Shown here in pieces: positions 10,950 through 29,081 of a DNA stretch of 64,000 nt. A program made the position numbers and the translations under genes. The notes beneath the pieces were generated by a model. It had not been told where the DNA came from and did no database searches. It saw only the letters and a list, made by a program, of their open reading frames with translations. The DNA is from Oehlia diaphana (taxonomy: Eukaryota > Glomeromycota > Glomeromycetes > Glomerales > Glomeraceae). The stretch covers positions 13,788 through 77,787 of the forward strand of contig QZLH01000040.1 in NCBI GenBank assembly GCA_003833135.1, written 5' to 3'. Each line of letters opens with the position of its first letter. Position 1 is the first letter of the stretch.

Positions 10950-13900
10950 GTTATAAAAAACTCTATAGTTTTTCCAAAGTTCCGAGGAATGCGAGAAATG
11001 ACTCATCTTTGTATATTATTTAAGTTATAATAAATGTAGAGGATTGTCGTAAATATTGAATATGATAGGGATTTGTAATTTTCGTATATTATTATTAACC
11101 ATTCAATGGTCTAATTAAATCAAAGCAAAATTATCAAAATCACTATTACAAATTTGTGAATACTCCAGAATCTGCCAGTTTTAATTACATTCCTAATAAA
11201 TTATTATAATACCAAAAAAATATTATCATGTTAAACAAATATTTAATTTATGGAAAGCTTAATATAATATCATTTAATTGATTATCTTGTACCTCTGTAA
11301 ATGTTTTCCATTTTTTCAAATTTAATTTATTTAAATAATGACCAAAATGAATTTACAAATTCATAAGAAAGATGTTCCGTGTTCTTATATTCCCGTAAAG
11401 ATAACATATTCACGGAATATATAACCTCAACCATGGAAGATATCGGCTTACTTAGACTTTGCAGAGACCGGAAATATCCGGATAAAATATTTTACCGGAG
11501 TAAAATGGAAAAAATTCTCATTTTCGATAACTAATTTATAATTTATATAACATCCAAGAAAATTGCTACTGATTTTGACCAGCATCATATATAGAAATTG
11601 TTGAGATATTAATTTATCAAATATGTCAGACACAGCTTCAAGACATGAAGAAAAATTAGCGAATACGATTGTCTATTCTATGTATTTCATAAAAAAGATA
11701 TTCTTGATTATGAAATTTAGGAGGATCTGATAATTAGACAACTTAAAATCATTTATATTGGAATTCGTAATATAAATCTTCATTATATTTAAGTAATTGT
11801 CCGAAATTCTTTCTAATTAATAATTTGATTCATCCGTTTTGTAGAATAATCAAGTAGTTTTTGTAATAGATGACAAAGTTTATTACTGTAATCCGTTCCA
11901 TTACTTTGTTTTCAAATATAATAATCATACTTTGTGTTAAATTTTATAATTAAAATTATAAATTTTAATAACTTATAAACAACATGTTTCAATTGCATTA
12001 AATTTGATTAAGCAAACGGTTGGAATGCTAATCATCACGTTCAGAGCTTTATTCAAAATTTCTGAAAAAGCCAAGGATCGTGGCTCAGCTTTATTAGCAT
12101 ACTTTGAAACATATAATGTAAAGCGGCATGTTGTGTGAGGACATCAAATCTACATTTGCTTGCCATCCCTGGAATTGAATATGATCATATGTAAATATGT
12201 AAATAATTTTATCTAAAAAACAATCAAAAAGTAAATATCTTACGAAAAATATAAAAATTAATGTAATATATTCTAACTTAAATAAATAAATTTATTTAAT
12301 TATAAAAACTAAAAAATTATTTATCTAAAATATTTAAGTGCTCATGAGAAATCAGCACAATCACTATATATAAATTTGAAGTAAATTTATGTAATTTTTA
12401 TATGTTCTGAAATCTGTAAATATTATAAAATAAGGGATTAAAAATCTTTGAACGCATCCCCCTTTTTTGGAAATTTTTATATAATAAAAATGCTGATCAT
12501 TTTTATCACGTGATACCGGAGAATTTCTGATTTTTTGAATAAAACGCAGTTTATACCTTATACACTTATAAATAAACCTTGAATCCTTACATTATATGCG
12601 TATTTTTGCCTTCTCCACAACTCTACTTATTGTGGCAAAAGGGTTTAAAACTTCATTTTTGACTTATACCATGGGGGTACATTTAAACGCAGGTGTATTT
12701 AAATTTTAAACCCATAAAATAAATCTATAATTATGAATACATATACCAATAAGTATTTTTTTAGACACTTTCCTATAATCTCAAAAATCAATTCTTTAAA
12801 ATTTATGATTTTTTATAATATTTTTATTTCCAGCAAATTGGATCTCTAAAAAATATTAAAAGATTTCTCCCCATTTATCTATTAACTCTAGAGAGATAAA
12901 TTACTACTATTCAATTTATTTTAGTAAAATGAATCTAATGAGCTATATTTCTTGCTTCTATAATCATTAGATGTTGAATTATAGAAATGGTATTTTTTCC
13001 TTAAATTATATATTAATAAAAATTACTTAATAAATAAAAAAAATGTAAAATATTAAATATATAAATTTCAAATAAATAATAATTAATATTAATATAAAAA
13101 TTATTAATATTATATTTGGCAATTGATACTTATAGCTTCTTTTTTATAATAAATTATATAATAAAATAATATTAAATAGCTTAATATTACTAGTTATTTA
13201 TTTAGAAAATAAGTTAAATTATAAATTTATTTAACTAAAAAAGGTTTTTTAAATTCAAATTAATAGATTAAAAAATAATAATTTTTTCTTAATATAATTC
13301 TTATATATATATTATTATCAAATATTAATTTTATTTTAATTAATATATAAGTATATTTTAATATTTCTTTATAAATAAAAATTAATATTTAATGTAAGCT
13401 AATGTAAATATTTTAAAAAAATAAATTTTATAAGAATTTCAAATAATTTTTTTTTCTTTTTTTTTATATTAATATTAACTTTATTTTTATACTATTTTTA
13501 AATTTTATTTTTTAAATAAATAATACAGTAAAATTAACAATTAAGTTTAATATATAATTGTAAATTATTTAATTTAATTATATAAAAATAGTATAAGACT
13601 AATTTTAACTTGAAGTGATTTAATTTAACCTACTAGTAAATTTATATAATTATTATTTTAACTACCCTAGTAGTATTTTCAAGAAAAAAAGCACTTGGTA
13701 GCTGGTATTATGCAGAATTATGCATTGTTACATGAACAGTGCGGTGACAAATAATGTGTGACAAATAAGTTTTTACCAACTCAAAAAAAATTAAGTTTCT
13801 TAGATAAATATAAACAATAATAATACTGAGGGGTGTGACAGATATAATGATTTTTACATGGTTATATGTCAAGTGCTTTTTTTTTTGAGAACACTAGGGA

Positions 13901-16900
13901 TGATTATTCACTCCAATCATATAATAAATTTAATTGGGCTGATTAATATTTATAGTTACATCATCTTCACTATTTATTTATATTATTTTTTTCATTTTTT
14001 TCTTTCCTCTTATTTTTTTTCTTTTTGTTTTATTTTCCTTTTTTTTCCTATTTTATTTTCTTATTTTGTTTATTATTTTTATTTGCTTTCTTTTTTTTCT
14101 TTAGTACTATATTTTTTTTAGGTTTTAAGTTTTACAATTTATAATACAGTATTATATTTTAACATATTAAAAAAATATATTCTCTTTTTTTGTTATTTTT
14201 ATTTTTATTTTGTTCCTTATTAACTATATTTTCTTTTCTTTATACTATTCTTTAACTTCTTTCTCTTTAATATTATGTGACATATTTTATTTTTAATTTG
14301 GTCATTGACTTTTTTTGTAGATTCGCTCTTAAAATTAATTATAAGGTTTTCTTTTTTTTTGTGATAGGTATCTTTTTTTATTTTTTAATCTTTAGGTTCT
14401 TGCTTATTTTTTAATTTTTATTTTTTATTAACTATCTTTTCTTTACTTTATACTGCTCTTTAACTTAATATATTTTACTTTTCTATCACAAATTTTACTT
14501 TTTAACTTCATAAGTTTTATTATTATTTCATTCTTTAACTTTTTACATGAGTTTTATTCTTTATTTTTATAGCTTTATTTTTTGTTTGCTTTATTATTGT
14601 TATATATTTTTTTATGTATATATATATTATAATTATTAGTTCTGTTAAAATAAATAATGTATAAATTTGATAATTAATAAACTTTAATTAAATGTTTTAA
14701 ACCATTATAGTACAAAAAAAATTTGCTTGCAAATTTTTAATGAAAATAAATTATAAAATTAATTGGTGTAAAATATAAAATTTTTAGAATGGTGATTTAA
14801 CCTGAGTTATTTAACCTGAAGGGAAGGAGGTAAATTAGCAAAACTCTTTTATATAAATTATAAATAAAAATTTAAAATATTTGTTTAAATATTAAGTTAA
14901 AAAATATTAGTAAAAAAAAAAATCTAAGTAAATAACTTTAAAAGAACAAATATTATCTTAATTTTAAAATTAATGATATTAAATAAACTATATATTTAAA
15001 TATTTAATAAAATTAAATAATTTAAATATTTAAAATTAAAAGACAAAATACTAAAATCTAATATTTTATATATTTATAATATTTGTAATATAAAAATAGT
15101 ATTATTTAAAGTTATTTTTTAAAAAATTTAGATTTTATTTATAAAATATATTATAAAATTAAATATTAGTTAGTAATTATTATTTTTTAATAAGTTATGT
15201 TAATTTTAATTTTAAAAATTTTATTATTGTTTAAAATCATATAATTTTACTGAGTTGTGAATGTTAAATAATATAAATTTACATATATAGATAAATATTT
15301 TACTAATAAATCATATTTAATTAGCAGTTACTATTAATAAAATAAGTAGTTAATAAATATTACATATAAATAATTTTTATATTTTATATTTTTTATATTA
15401 TAAAAAATTATTTATTTATTATAATAGATGATTTGCAAAGGAAAAAAAATAATTTTATTACTACTTATTTTTTTAAATAAAAATGGTTTAATTAATATTT
15501 TATTTAGAATAATAATAAATTTACTTTATATTCTAGCAATTTTTTTATATACATATATTTTAATGGAAATTTCTATTTATATAGTTATTTAGAATTGGAT
15601 TTATTTAGAATTTTGGATATGAAATTTAGAATTTGAGTTATAATAAATTTATTAAAATAGCCATTTATATTATATGAAAATTTGAAATTTAGAATTGGAT
15701 TTTGAAATTTGAAATTTGGGATTAGCAGGTTAGCAATTTTAAATTTGAATGGTATATATAATATATTATAATTTAAAATATTAATTTATATTTATTATCT
15801 TTTAAATTTTTTATATATAAAACAGATTAACTGATTAAGTATTAATTAAATAATTTTTAATGTAATTTGAAGTTATATTATTATTAAGTTTAAATATTAA
15901 AATTATTAAATTATGATTAAATATCAATGTTTATTATAATATAATTATAAAGTAAAAAATAAAATTTTTGTATAAACAAATTTTTATATATAATTTAAGT
16001 AAATTTTAAGGTATAAAAACTCTAAATATTTAAAATAAGTTTTCTTATAAGTAAAGATTCAAAAATTTTTTTAAATATTTTTATACAATAAAAAAAAACA
16101 ATTAACACGATTTTTTACATAAAATTCACTTGAAATTATAAATTTGAAATAGTTAATTTAAAAGCCGGAATTATTTTTAACTATTGTACTAATTATAAAA
16201 CTGGTTTTTTTTATATATAATCAATTATTTAATAAAGTTACTGTAAAACTATATTTTTAAAAAAAGCAATTATAGATAAAAAAACACTTTATTACGTACT
16301 GTACGTACATGATCTCATTATAACTCACAGTACTACGCCAGTAAATTTGTAACCTGTTTACATATATTAAAAACTTGATATAGCGCTTGTTGAATTTTGT
16401 AAAATTCCCCGAATTTGAGTTAGCAAAAAAGAATGCCGCATTCAAAATAGGCTTAGATTGTTATTAAATAAAACAAGTAATTTTCTAGAAAAACCGTCGC
16501 TAATGATTTGTAATGTTAGTTACAATAATGATCTTTCATTTCTTTGTTCAAGTGCTTATTGAACGCTATAAACTTTAATCCATTACGCTCCCAATTTAAA
16601 TTGATTCCGGCAAAATATTTACGGGGAATCCGACATTTTCCCGATACTTTTGCATTCCACAAAATTTAAGTTATCAATTGTGTCGAATAAGTATATCATA
16701 CATTCAATTGTAAACTTTAAAAGAAAATTTTCGTAAAAAAGCCACCCCAGATCCCCCCGATAAATATTATTTCTTTGTTGGGAGAACAATTGGATTATCT
16801 TTATTACATATATTTCGGTCCGGGAAATTAATAATGCAAGGTCATGTTGTCATTAAGCAGTGTCTACCGCAGTTAAATTTAGGACCGGCAAATAAACGCC

Positions 16901-17443
16901 ATGTTTCTCTTTTTGGAATTCTGTAGTTGCAAAATATGCGTCAAAAATATATGGTTAATTTAATTTTTTTTCGCACCCAAAATTGATTTTTTTCTTGACT
17001 GATTGTTGATTTGTCATATCAGTCTTCGGCAATTCATCGGCCCTCAAAGTGGGATGTCCAGTTTTCTAGGGTGTTCTATATGTAATATTTAATTTTGTAA
17101 CACAAATCATTGATCAATAATAATATTACGATATTACGTACTTATTTATAAAAATAAAAAATTTTTCTCCTCATTACTTGCACATTCTAAAATTTTTTGC
17201 TTTTGAATTTTCCATGTAAATGTTTTGTTCTTACATTTAGAATAAAACCAGACTATTCATTCTTGCTCCTTCGAAAAGTTTAATTCTTTTAATACTAGTT
17301 TTTTTTTTGTTCAAATCACTGAGTGAAGTAACAAAAGAGTTTCTTCAAATTTTCTTTCGCAAAACCAAAATTCGTCGAAAATTTTATCTCACATTTTACA
17401 CAGTTAAAAAGTTATACTGTAATTTATTGACCCTTTTTTAAAG
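10950..17443. other. long gene-free, extremely AT-rich region
   Basis: Nearly 6.5 kb without a credible ORF. The core from about 12,700 to 16,250 is almost pure A/T, with runs of TTTAAATA-type sequence and few G or C. GC-containing sequence resumes near 16,500 ahead of the glucosyltransferase gene. A short protein-like reading near 12,025-12,135 (FRALFKISEKAKDRGSALLA) may be an old gene fragment. No tRNA, rRNA or transposon ends were seen. Confidence 0.7.
13970..14640 (+). repeat. strand-asymmetric polypyrimidine (T/C) tract
   Basis: About 650 bp in which the plus strand is dominated by T with interspersed C and A and few G (many TTTTTCTTT-type runs). The Phe/Leu/Tyr-rich ORF at 13858-14121 is a by-product of this composition. 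Possible low-complexity expansion. Confidence 0.6.
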
Positions 17444-19707
17444 ATGGATGAGAGTATATTTCGACTATTTCAAAGTCATATACCTTCTGAGATAATTCAT
17501 CACTATATAATGCGGACCTATAATGATAGCCAACAAATACTAATGCATCATCCTGCTTCGGTTTGGGAATCATCCTCTAGAACACAATTATTCTTTATGG
17601 TTCTCTCAATCACTTTATGGTTAACGATGATGGGATTTGCCATATTAGGCTATTATGTTGCGTAAGTATCATTAAAAGAAAGGGTTGTTCGCGATCAATT
17701 CAATTCATTGTGTTTCTTTTTATTTAGACGAACTCGATATAGAACTTTAAAAAAGTCCAATTCTTCACAATTATCATCGGATAAAGTACCCGGAGTGACA
17801 ATAATAAGACCACTCAAAGGTGTTGATTGTAACTTATATGAGAACTTGGTTTCATCATTTCGACAAGATTATCCGAATTTTGAAATCATATTTTCGGTTG
17901 CTAGCGAGAATGATCCTGCTGTAAAAGTTGTTAAAAACTTGATGAAAAAATATCAAAAAGTAGATGCTAGATTAATTATAGGTTGGTAATTGAAACAATT
18001 TTCATTTAATATGTATTCATTACTTATATTATCTTTATATTATATATAGGTGAATGTGATGTGGGTGTTAATCCGAAAATCAATAATATGATCCGCCCAT
18101 ATGAATCTGCAAAATATGATATTATTTGGATTTGGGATTCTAATATTTATGTAGACTTTGGATGTTTAGGTAGATCAGTAGATAAATTATGTCAACCTGG
18201 TGTTGGCCTTGTTCATCACCTTCCTTTTGCCGTTTGTCCTGACACTTTTGGTTCTGAATTGGAGATGATGTTCATGGACACCGTACACGCTAAGATGTAT
18301 TTGGCGATTAATGCGATTGGACCTGATAGTTGCGTGGTTGGAAAATCTAATTTGTACCGTAAAAGTGATATTGAAAGTGTTGGCGGTTTAGCTCAATTTG
18401 GCAAATATATGGCCGAAGATAATCTCATTGCACGTGCTCTTTGGAGAAAAGGGTATAAACATGAGATGACTAGTGATCTGGCATATCAACCTCTTGGTTC
18501 AATGGCTACTGCTGATTATTTTCTCCGTCGTTCACGCTGGACTCGCATTCGTAAATACACTGTTACAGCTGCCACTGTAATAGAACCTTTTACGGAATCG
18601 ATCGTTTGTGGATTATGCGCGTCTTACGGGTTTAACCTTTTATGGAATATTCATCCGTTAAATTTCTTGGCTTTTCATCTTATCACTTGGTTTATGATTG
18701 ATGTTAAATTGTTTCAAGTTTTAAGTAGGAAAAGGATTGAGATGGAAAGTTTGCGTAGTTTCATCATGGCTTGGGCATTGCGTGAAATTACAGCTTTACC
18801 ATTATATATTTATTCCGTATTTGGCGATACTGTAGATTGGCGTGATGGTAGATACTATTTGATGCGAGATTCAACTGTTGTCAAAGTTTCTTCATCACAT
18901 CAGCAACAAAGTGTAGTCGGAAGTCTTTCATTGCCTTCTTTGGCTCGTAAAGTTGCCATTGTCACAAATTATAATACTACTCGCTCAACTTCAGATAGTC
19001 AGAGGTTAGCATTTTTCCAACAACAATTCATTGTTTCTATTCTCACTTCAGTGATATTAGTTATTGATATTGTAATGGACATCTTATTAAAGAGCCAACG
19101 TAATGGAAATCCTGTAGAGAATATTGAAGCATGTGAACTAACTGAGGAAAAGATAAGACGACGTATAATTAATAGACATGTATTAGGAGATAATGAGAAT
19201 AATAATGTTAATGTTATAGATGATGATGAAATAGGTGTAGAAATTGATAGCGTTGATGAAAGAGATATATCTAATCAGGGTGACCCAATCATTCAAGCTG
19301 CAGGTCATTATTTGAAGAGTTCTTTGAGTGGTCATTATTTCGGTATGCCATATCATAATGAACCTGAATATATGGACAATTTAGATTTTGATGTTACTGC
19401 CTCCTCATCATCATCTCCAAGTGGTGCTGAGTCGATGTCTCGTCGAAGTTCCACTTCTTCAATATTATCACCCAATTCAGTTTCTTCTCAAACGAACATT
19501 AAAACTTCTGATACCTTAAAATCAAGACGTTCATCTCTTCTAAATGAAATATATAGAAGTGTTTCAATTGGACTTTCAATGCATTTACAAAATGAAAAGA
19601 ATGTATTGGAAGGTCAAAGACGACGTAGGAAAAGTTTATCAGTTAGTAATAAATCAATAAATCAAGATCGATCACGGTCCAGAAGTATGTCAGATAATTA
19701 TATATAA
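17444..19707 (+). CDS. UGCG: ceramide glucosyltransferase (glucosylceramide synthase, GT21)
   Basis: Exons are 17444-17661, 17728-17981 and 18050-19707, coding for 709 aa with all phases consistent. The enzyme transfers glucose from UDP-glucose to ceramide on the Golgi/ER membrane. Residues about 49-73 form a transmembrane anchor (LFFMVLSITLWLTMMGFAIL). GT21 motifs follow: RPLKGVDCNLYENL (D1), WDSN with Asp about 187 (D2), AEDN with Asp about 281 (D3), and the RRSRW signature at about 317-321 ((Q/R)xxRW). Hydrophobic segments follow (LNFLAFHLITWFMIDVKLF and the region around 325-350). The tail beyond about residue 400 is unusually long, Ser- and Asp-rich and ends in an Arg/Ser-rich stretch, so it is probably cytosolic and regulated by phosphorylation (inference). 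The second intron uses a weak GTTGGT donor, chosen because it is the only one that keeps the frame. Confidence 0.93.
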
Positions 19708-20496
19708 CCAATTTTTTCATTCATAATTTGCTTGGATAGTAGTATATGTGTATCGATATTGTTCGTGATATATATATATTTTTTTAGTAATATTTTGGTA
19801 ATATTTCTGTTTATTTGGTCATGTAAATATTGTTAAGTTGAAACTTTTTTTCCAAAAAAAAAAATTTTTGTACAATTCTTTATTATTATAATTGCGTAAA
19901 AATTTTATTTTCAAGTCAAATATTTATTTATATTTATAATTAGTAATATATATTTTAATAATTTTTATCGGCGTTTTTTTATTATTATTAATAAAAAAAA
20001 AATTAATTAATTGCCCAGAGCCATTAATAAATTATATAGCTCATTGTTTTCATAATAAGGACCAATTGTTGGTATTATAAATGAGCTGCGCATTAGTAAA
20101 ATTGTGATTACGTAGATAGTGCGTATTTAAATATACGTGGCATAACATACGTCAAATTGTCGCAAATTAATGTATATATATTATTATATAAAAAAAAAAA
20201 CTTGAACCTTTTCTTAGTACTACAAGAGCGTAATACTTAGTAGTGTAATCAGCATACTTCAACAAATCTCACCATTCCATGGTGTAGTAAATCACGAAAA
20301 AAATTTTTTTTTTTTTTTCTTTTTCGCATTTCAATCTTTAAGAATCCAATACTCTTTCTTATCTTTCTCTTTTCCAACCCACAAATCGATCAACATTGAC
20401 CTCATAATCCCCGAGAATATTTTACAACCCCTCCTGCTCGTCTGCTTTCTCGTAGTTTTATCTTACCTCACGCGAACAATTCCCGCAGACTTCAGC
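19708..20496. other. intergenic region, GCS 3' flank and USP7 5' flank
   Basis: T-rich 3' flank, then about 300 bp of pyrimidine-rich, more GC-rich leader before the USP7 start (CTTTTCCAACCCACAAATCG type sequence at 20370-20480), consistent with a 5' UTR. No gene seen. Confidence 0.5.
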
Positions 20497-26220
<5,724 letters not shown>

Positions 26221-26760
26221 TATATATATTTGCTTGTAATATTTTCTTAAAAATTTGGGTTTTCATTTTTGCTATTATTTTTTTCTGGAATATAAAAGGG
26301 CTTGTTGTAGAGTTGTGGATATAAATATAAAAAGAGAAAGAAAAAAAAACTTTTGAATTTTGATTTCTTTTATTAAACGTTAAGTTATATATACTTTAAA
26401 CATTATTATGAATTTTTATTATTGGACTTGTAATTGGTACACGACTTAGTTATTTCATAAGTGATATTTAAAATTTACCATTATAATAAGAAACATGGGT
26501 CTTCAGAGTTTTTAATTTATTTTTCAACTTCAAAAGAGTTTTTTTTATTCTGATAATTATATTATTATTTGAACCTAAAAGATTACTTATTGAAATAAAT
26601 AATTGTAATCAATAAAAACTTTTATTATATAATAATTTTAACTTAAATCACGTTTATAAACATATTGCTTAGATAAAATGATCAATACATGAATTAAAAA
26701 ATTCATATTTCAATATTCTATTTATTTAAAAAAAAAAAAATTTTTTAAGAAACAAAATAG
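26221..26760. other. convergent intergenic spacer between USP7 and FNBP4-like gene
   Basis: AT-rich 3' flanks of two genes that meet tail to tail. No gene or clear terminator seen. Confidence 0.5.
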
Positions 26761-28534
26761 TTATTCGTCAGATTTTTTGTTTCTAATTCTTTGACGCCAA
26801 TCCCCCTTAATTGGTTCTAAATTGGGATTATTTGCTGCTTCTCCAGATTCTATTTGTTCCTTAATCCAAGATTCAGGATCTGAAGAATTAATTCCATGTT
26901 GACTTTTTTTTATTTCATCCCAATCAGTATTGGAAAGAAAATCCTCGGCTGCTTTCCACCTTTCAACAAGCGTCGCCTATTAATAATAAAATTATCAAAA
27001 AAAATCACCTAATTTCCGAAATTATGTTATAAAAATTTTAAGTACCATTTTCTTATTTTTGAATCCAGATGTCAGAGTTTCTTTTTCCTTTTTTCGTTTC
27101 TTCTCGCTTGTGGGTTGTACTCCCAGATGATGAACATTATATAACCCTAATGATTTATTAGCGCCATCTTCTTCAGAATACCCCGATTTGATGTTAACAT
27201 CTTTATCACCTGTAGAATCAGATCGTGGAGGTGGAGGTGGTAAAGGAGGCAATGGCGGTAGATTTTGTATAGATGTTGATGTAGAGTAAACTGAGGTTTG
27301 GTAGTGTTCATGACCTGCAGATAAAGCAAAAGAAAAAAGGAGATAAGCACTAAAAGAATCTGTAGCATATTCATGAAGACTAATCATATTGCTTGTTAAA
27401 TGTTATAAAAAATTGTATACAAACTTTGATTCGGATAAGTCGATGAAACTTGATTCTAATTATATATAAGTTAAGTATGAGATAATGTATACACAACATG
27501 TATAATATGTATGAATATTAAAAGATTACCGTTTGTAAATTTATCCAATTGTAAGTCTGAGTTTCGGTTTTCCATTTACAGACCCATCCGGCAGGTGAAA
27601 CTTGTTCTTTTGAACAACATATATAATAATTTAAGTTTAATCAAAATCGGTTAAATTTAGCTAAATTTAATCAATTTACCTTCAACTCCAAGTAATAATC
27701 TTTCTAATCTTTCAAGAATAACTTTTTCAAAATATTGAGTGTTCAAAGCCCCAACTTGCCAATCATGCATTCTAGTAGCAAATTCAATTTGATGCTTTTC
27801 AAGCTTCAAATGAGTTACCATAGGTGCAAGATTTGAAAGTCTTCCATAAGCATCACGTGAACGTCCATGTAATAACGAATCCGATGGGGGAACCCTAAGT
27901 GATATATTTTGAGTAAAATCATCCTTGACACTTGTAGATTGAGAATCCATTTCACGATTGACATCTGTGGAGCTAGTTTCTTTCGAATTATTCGTTTCTT
28001 TGGAAGTACTTAATGCCAAAGAAAAGTCTGAATCAAAATTTTCCCATCGCGTTTCTCCTGTTATTTTATTATAAAAATAGTGGCATTTATTTTCATCATG
28101 CCAGTATTTTTCCCAATCACTATCCAGATTGGAAATTTGCGTTGATATTGATTCTTTTTCATTCTTAATCAATTCATCACTTGGAACCAAAGAATCGTTA
28201 TGAATTGAGATTACAGGCAGGGCGTTGATTTCAGACATGAAACTTTTCAACGCTTCTTCAATGCTATCTTCGGATTGATCGATAATTGTCGAAGAATTTT
28301 CCGGAACAGGATGGGAATGAATTGATGGTATTGTAGGTAAAGGAGGAGTTGGTTTCGGACTGTTCTTTTCTAGAACAGAAACGGGCTGAGAATGTTCTCC
28401 GTTTGGTTCCTCTTTTAAAAACGTTTATAAGTCATTTCTTGTTCAATAAAATTAACCCATCACTTCCCAGCACACCACTAACTCACGAAGAACTTGTTTA
28501 TCGCCAACCGGTTTATTATCTTATTTTCTTTGTT

Positions 28535-28584
<50 letters not shown>

Positions 28585-28904
28585 TTTATCATAACAAAAA
28601 AGTTGATATAATTTAATACTCTCAAGAATAGCTAAGCCTACCAAGCTGTGAATTTGAAACTTGCTCCTCAATATCTTCATCACTCTCACTATAATCTCCA
28701 AGTAGTCCTTGTAATACGTTTTTTGTTTCTTCTTGTTTTCTTGCTTCATCAGCAGCTATTTTTAAAAAGCGTTTATTAGAAGGAATGAACTTACGTATTA
28801 TCACTTATAAACTGATCGATACCTTTATTCTTTGCTCGAATGGAAGAAATTGGGTGATCTAGTTGCAGTAATTGCCGTCTTCTTGTAACGTCTCTCCGTT
28901 CCAT
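26761..28904 (-). CDS. FNBP4: FNBP4-like WW-domain protein
   Basis: Exons on the minus strand: 28823-28904, 28642-28755, 27680-28411, 27530-27606, 27425-27455 (a 31-nt mini-exon), 27046-27314 and 26761-26976, giving 506 aa. The order of features matches animal formin-binding protein 4: an N-terminal RRRQLLQLDHP, the acidic LLGDYSESDEDIEE box, IEEALKSFMSEINAL, a WW domain (WEKYWHDENKCHYFYN then ETRWENF), the RMHDWQVGALNTQYF region, a second WW-like half (AGWVCKWKTETQTYNW), a proline-rich LPPLPPLPPPPP stretch, and a C-terminal LVERWKAAEDFL...DWRQRIRNKK block. FNBP4 proteins bind proline-rich partners and have been linked to splicing factors. The second WW domain looks incomplete, lacking the final Trp. 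The mini-exon is required to keep phase. The gene shares a promoter with the UBP14 gene. Confidence 0.85.
28536..28580 (+). repeat. 45-nt poly(T) homopolymer inside an FNBP4-like intron
   Basis: Uninterrupted T run (poly(A) on the sense strand) within the second intron (28412-28641) of the minus-strand gene. The length is likely unstable or misassembled. Confidence 0.9.
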
Positions 28905-29081
28905 GGTGCATTTAACATGATTTTTTGTGTTTAAGAATTAAAAGTTTAGCTGTCAAAATTGTCCCAATTTTAGAATTCACTGTGACACCATTGCATAATA
29001 TAACGCACGTGATACTAAAGTTATTTTTATTGATGACAACCAGCTATCTTCTTTCTTTCCCAACAATCGAAGTTCTTATAA
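28905..29081. promoter_or_regulatory. divergent promoter of FNBP4-like (-) and UBP14 (+) genes
   Basis: Only 177 bp separate the two start codons, so both 5' UTRs and core promoters must lie here. A CACGTGATA motif (E-box core at 29006-29011) sits about 71 bp ahead of the UBP14 ATG. The same nonamer lies ahead of the LUC7-like gene. Confidence 0.45.

Noticed and set aside
13858..14121. 87-aa Phe/Tyr/Leu-rich frame
   Set aside because: Product of a T/C-rich tract; no start context, motif or splice evidence.
27147..27374. Minus-strand frame overlapping the FNBP4-like proline-rich exon
   Set aside because: Wrong frame of that exon; His/Leu-rich composition. It would only be used if the mini-exon were skipped.
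28349..28594. Plus-strand frame ending in poly-Phe
   Set aside because: Antisense shadow of the FNBP4-like exon running into the T45 run.
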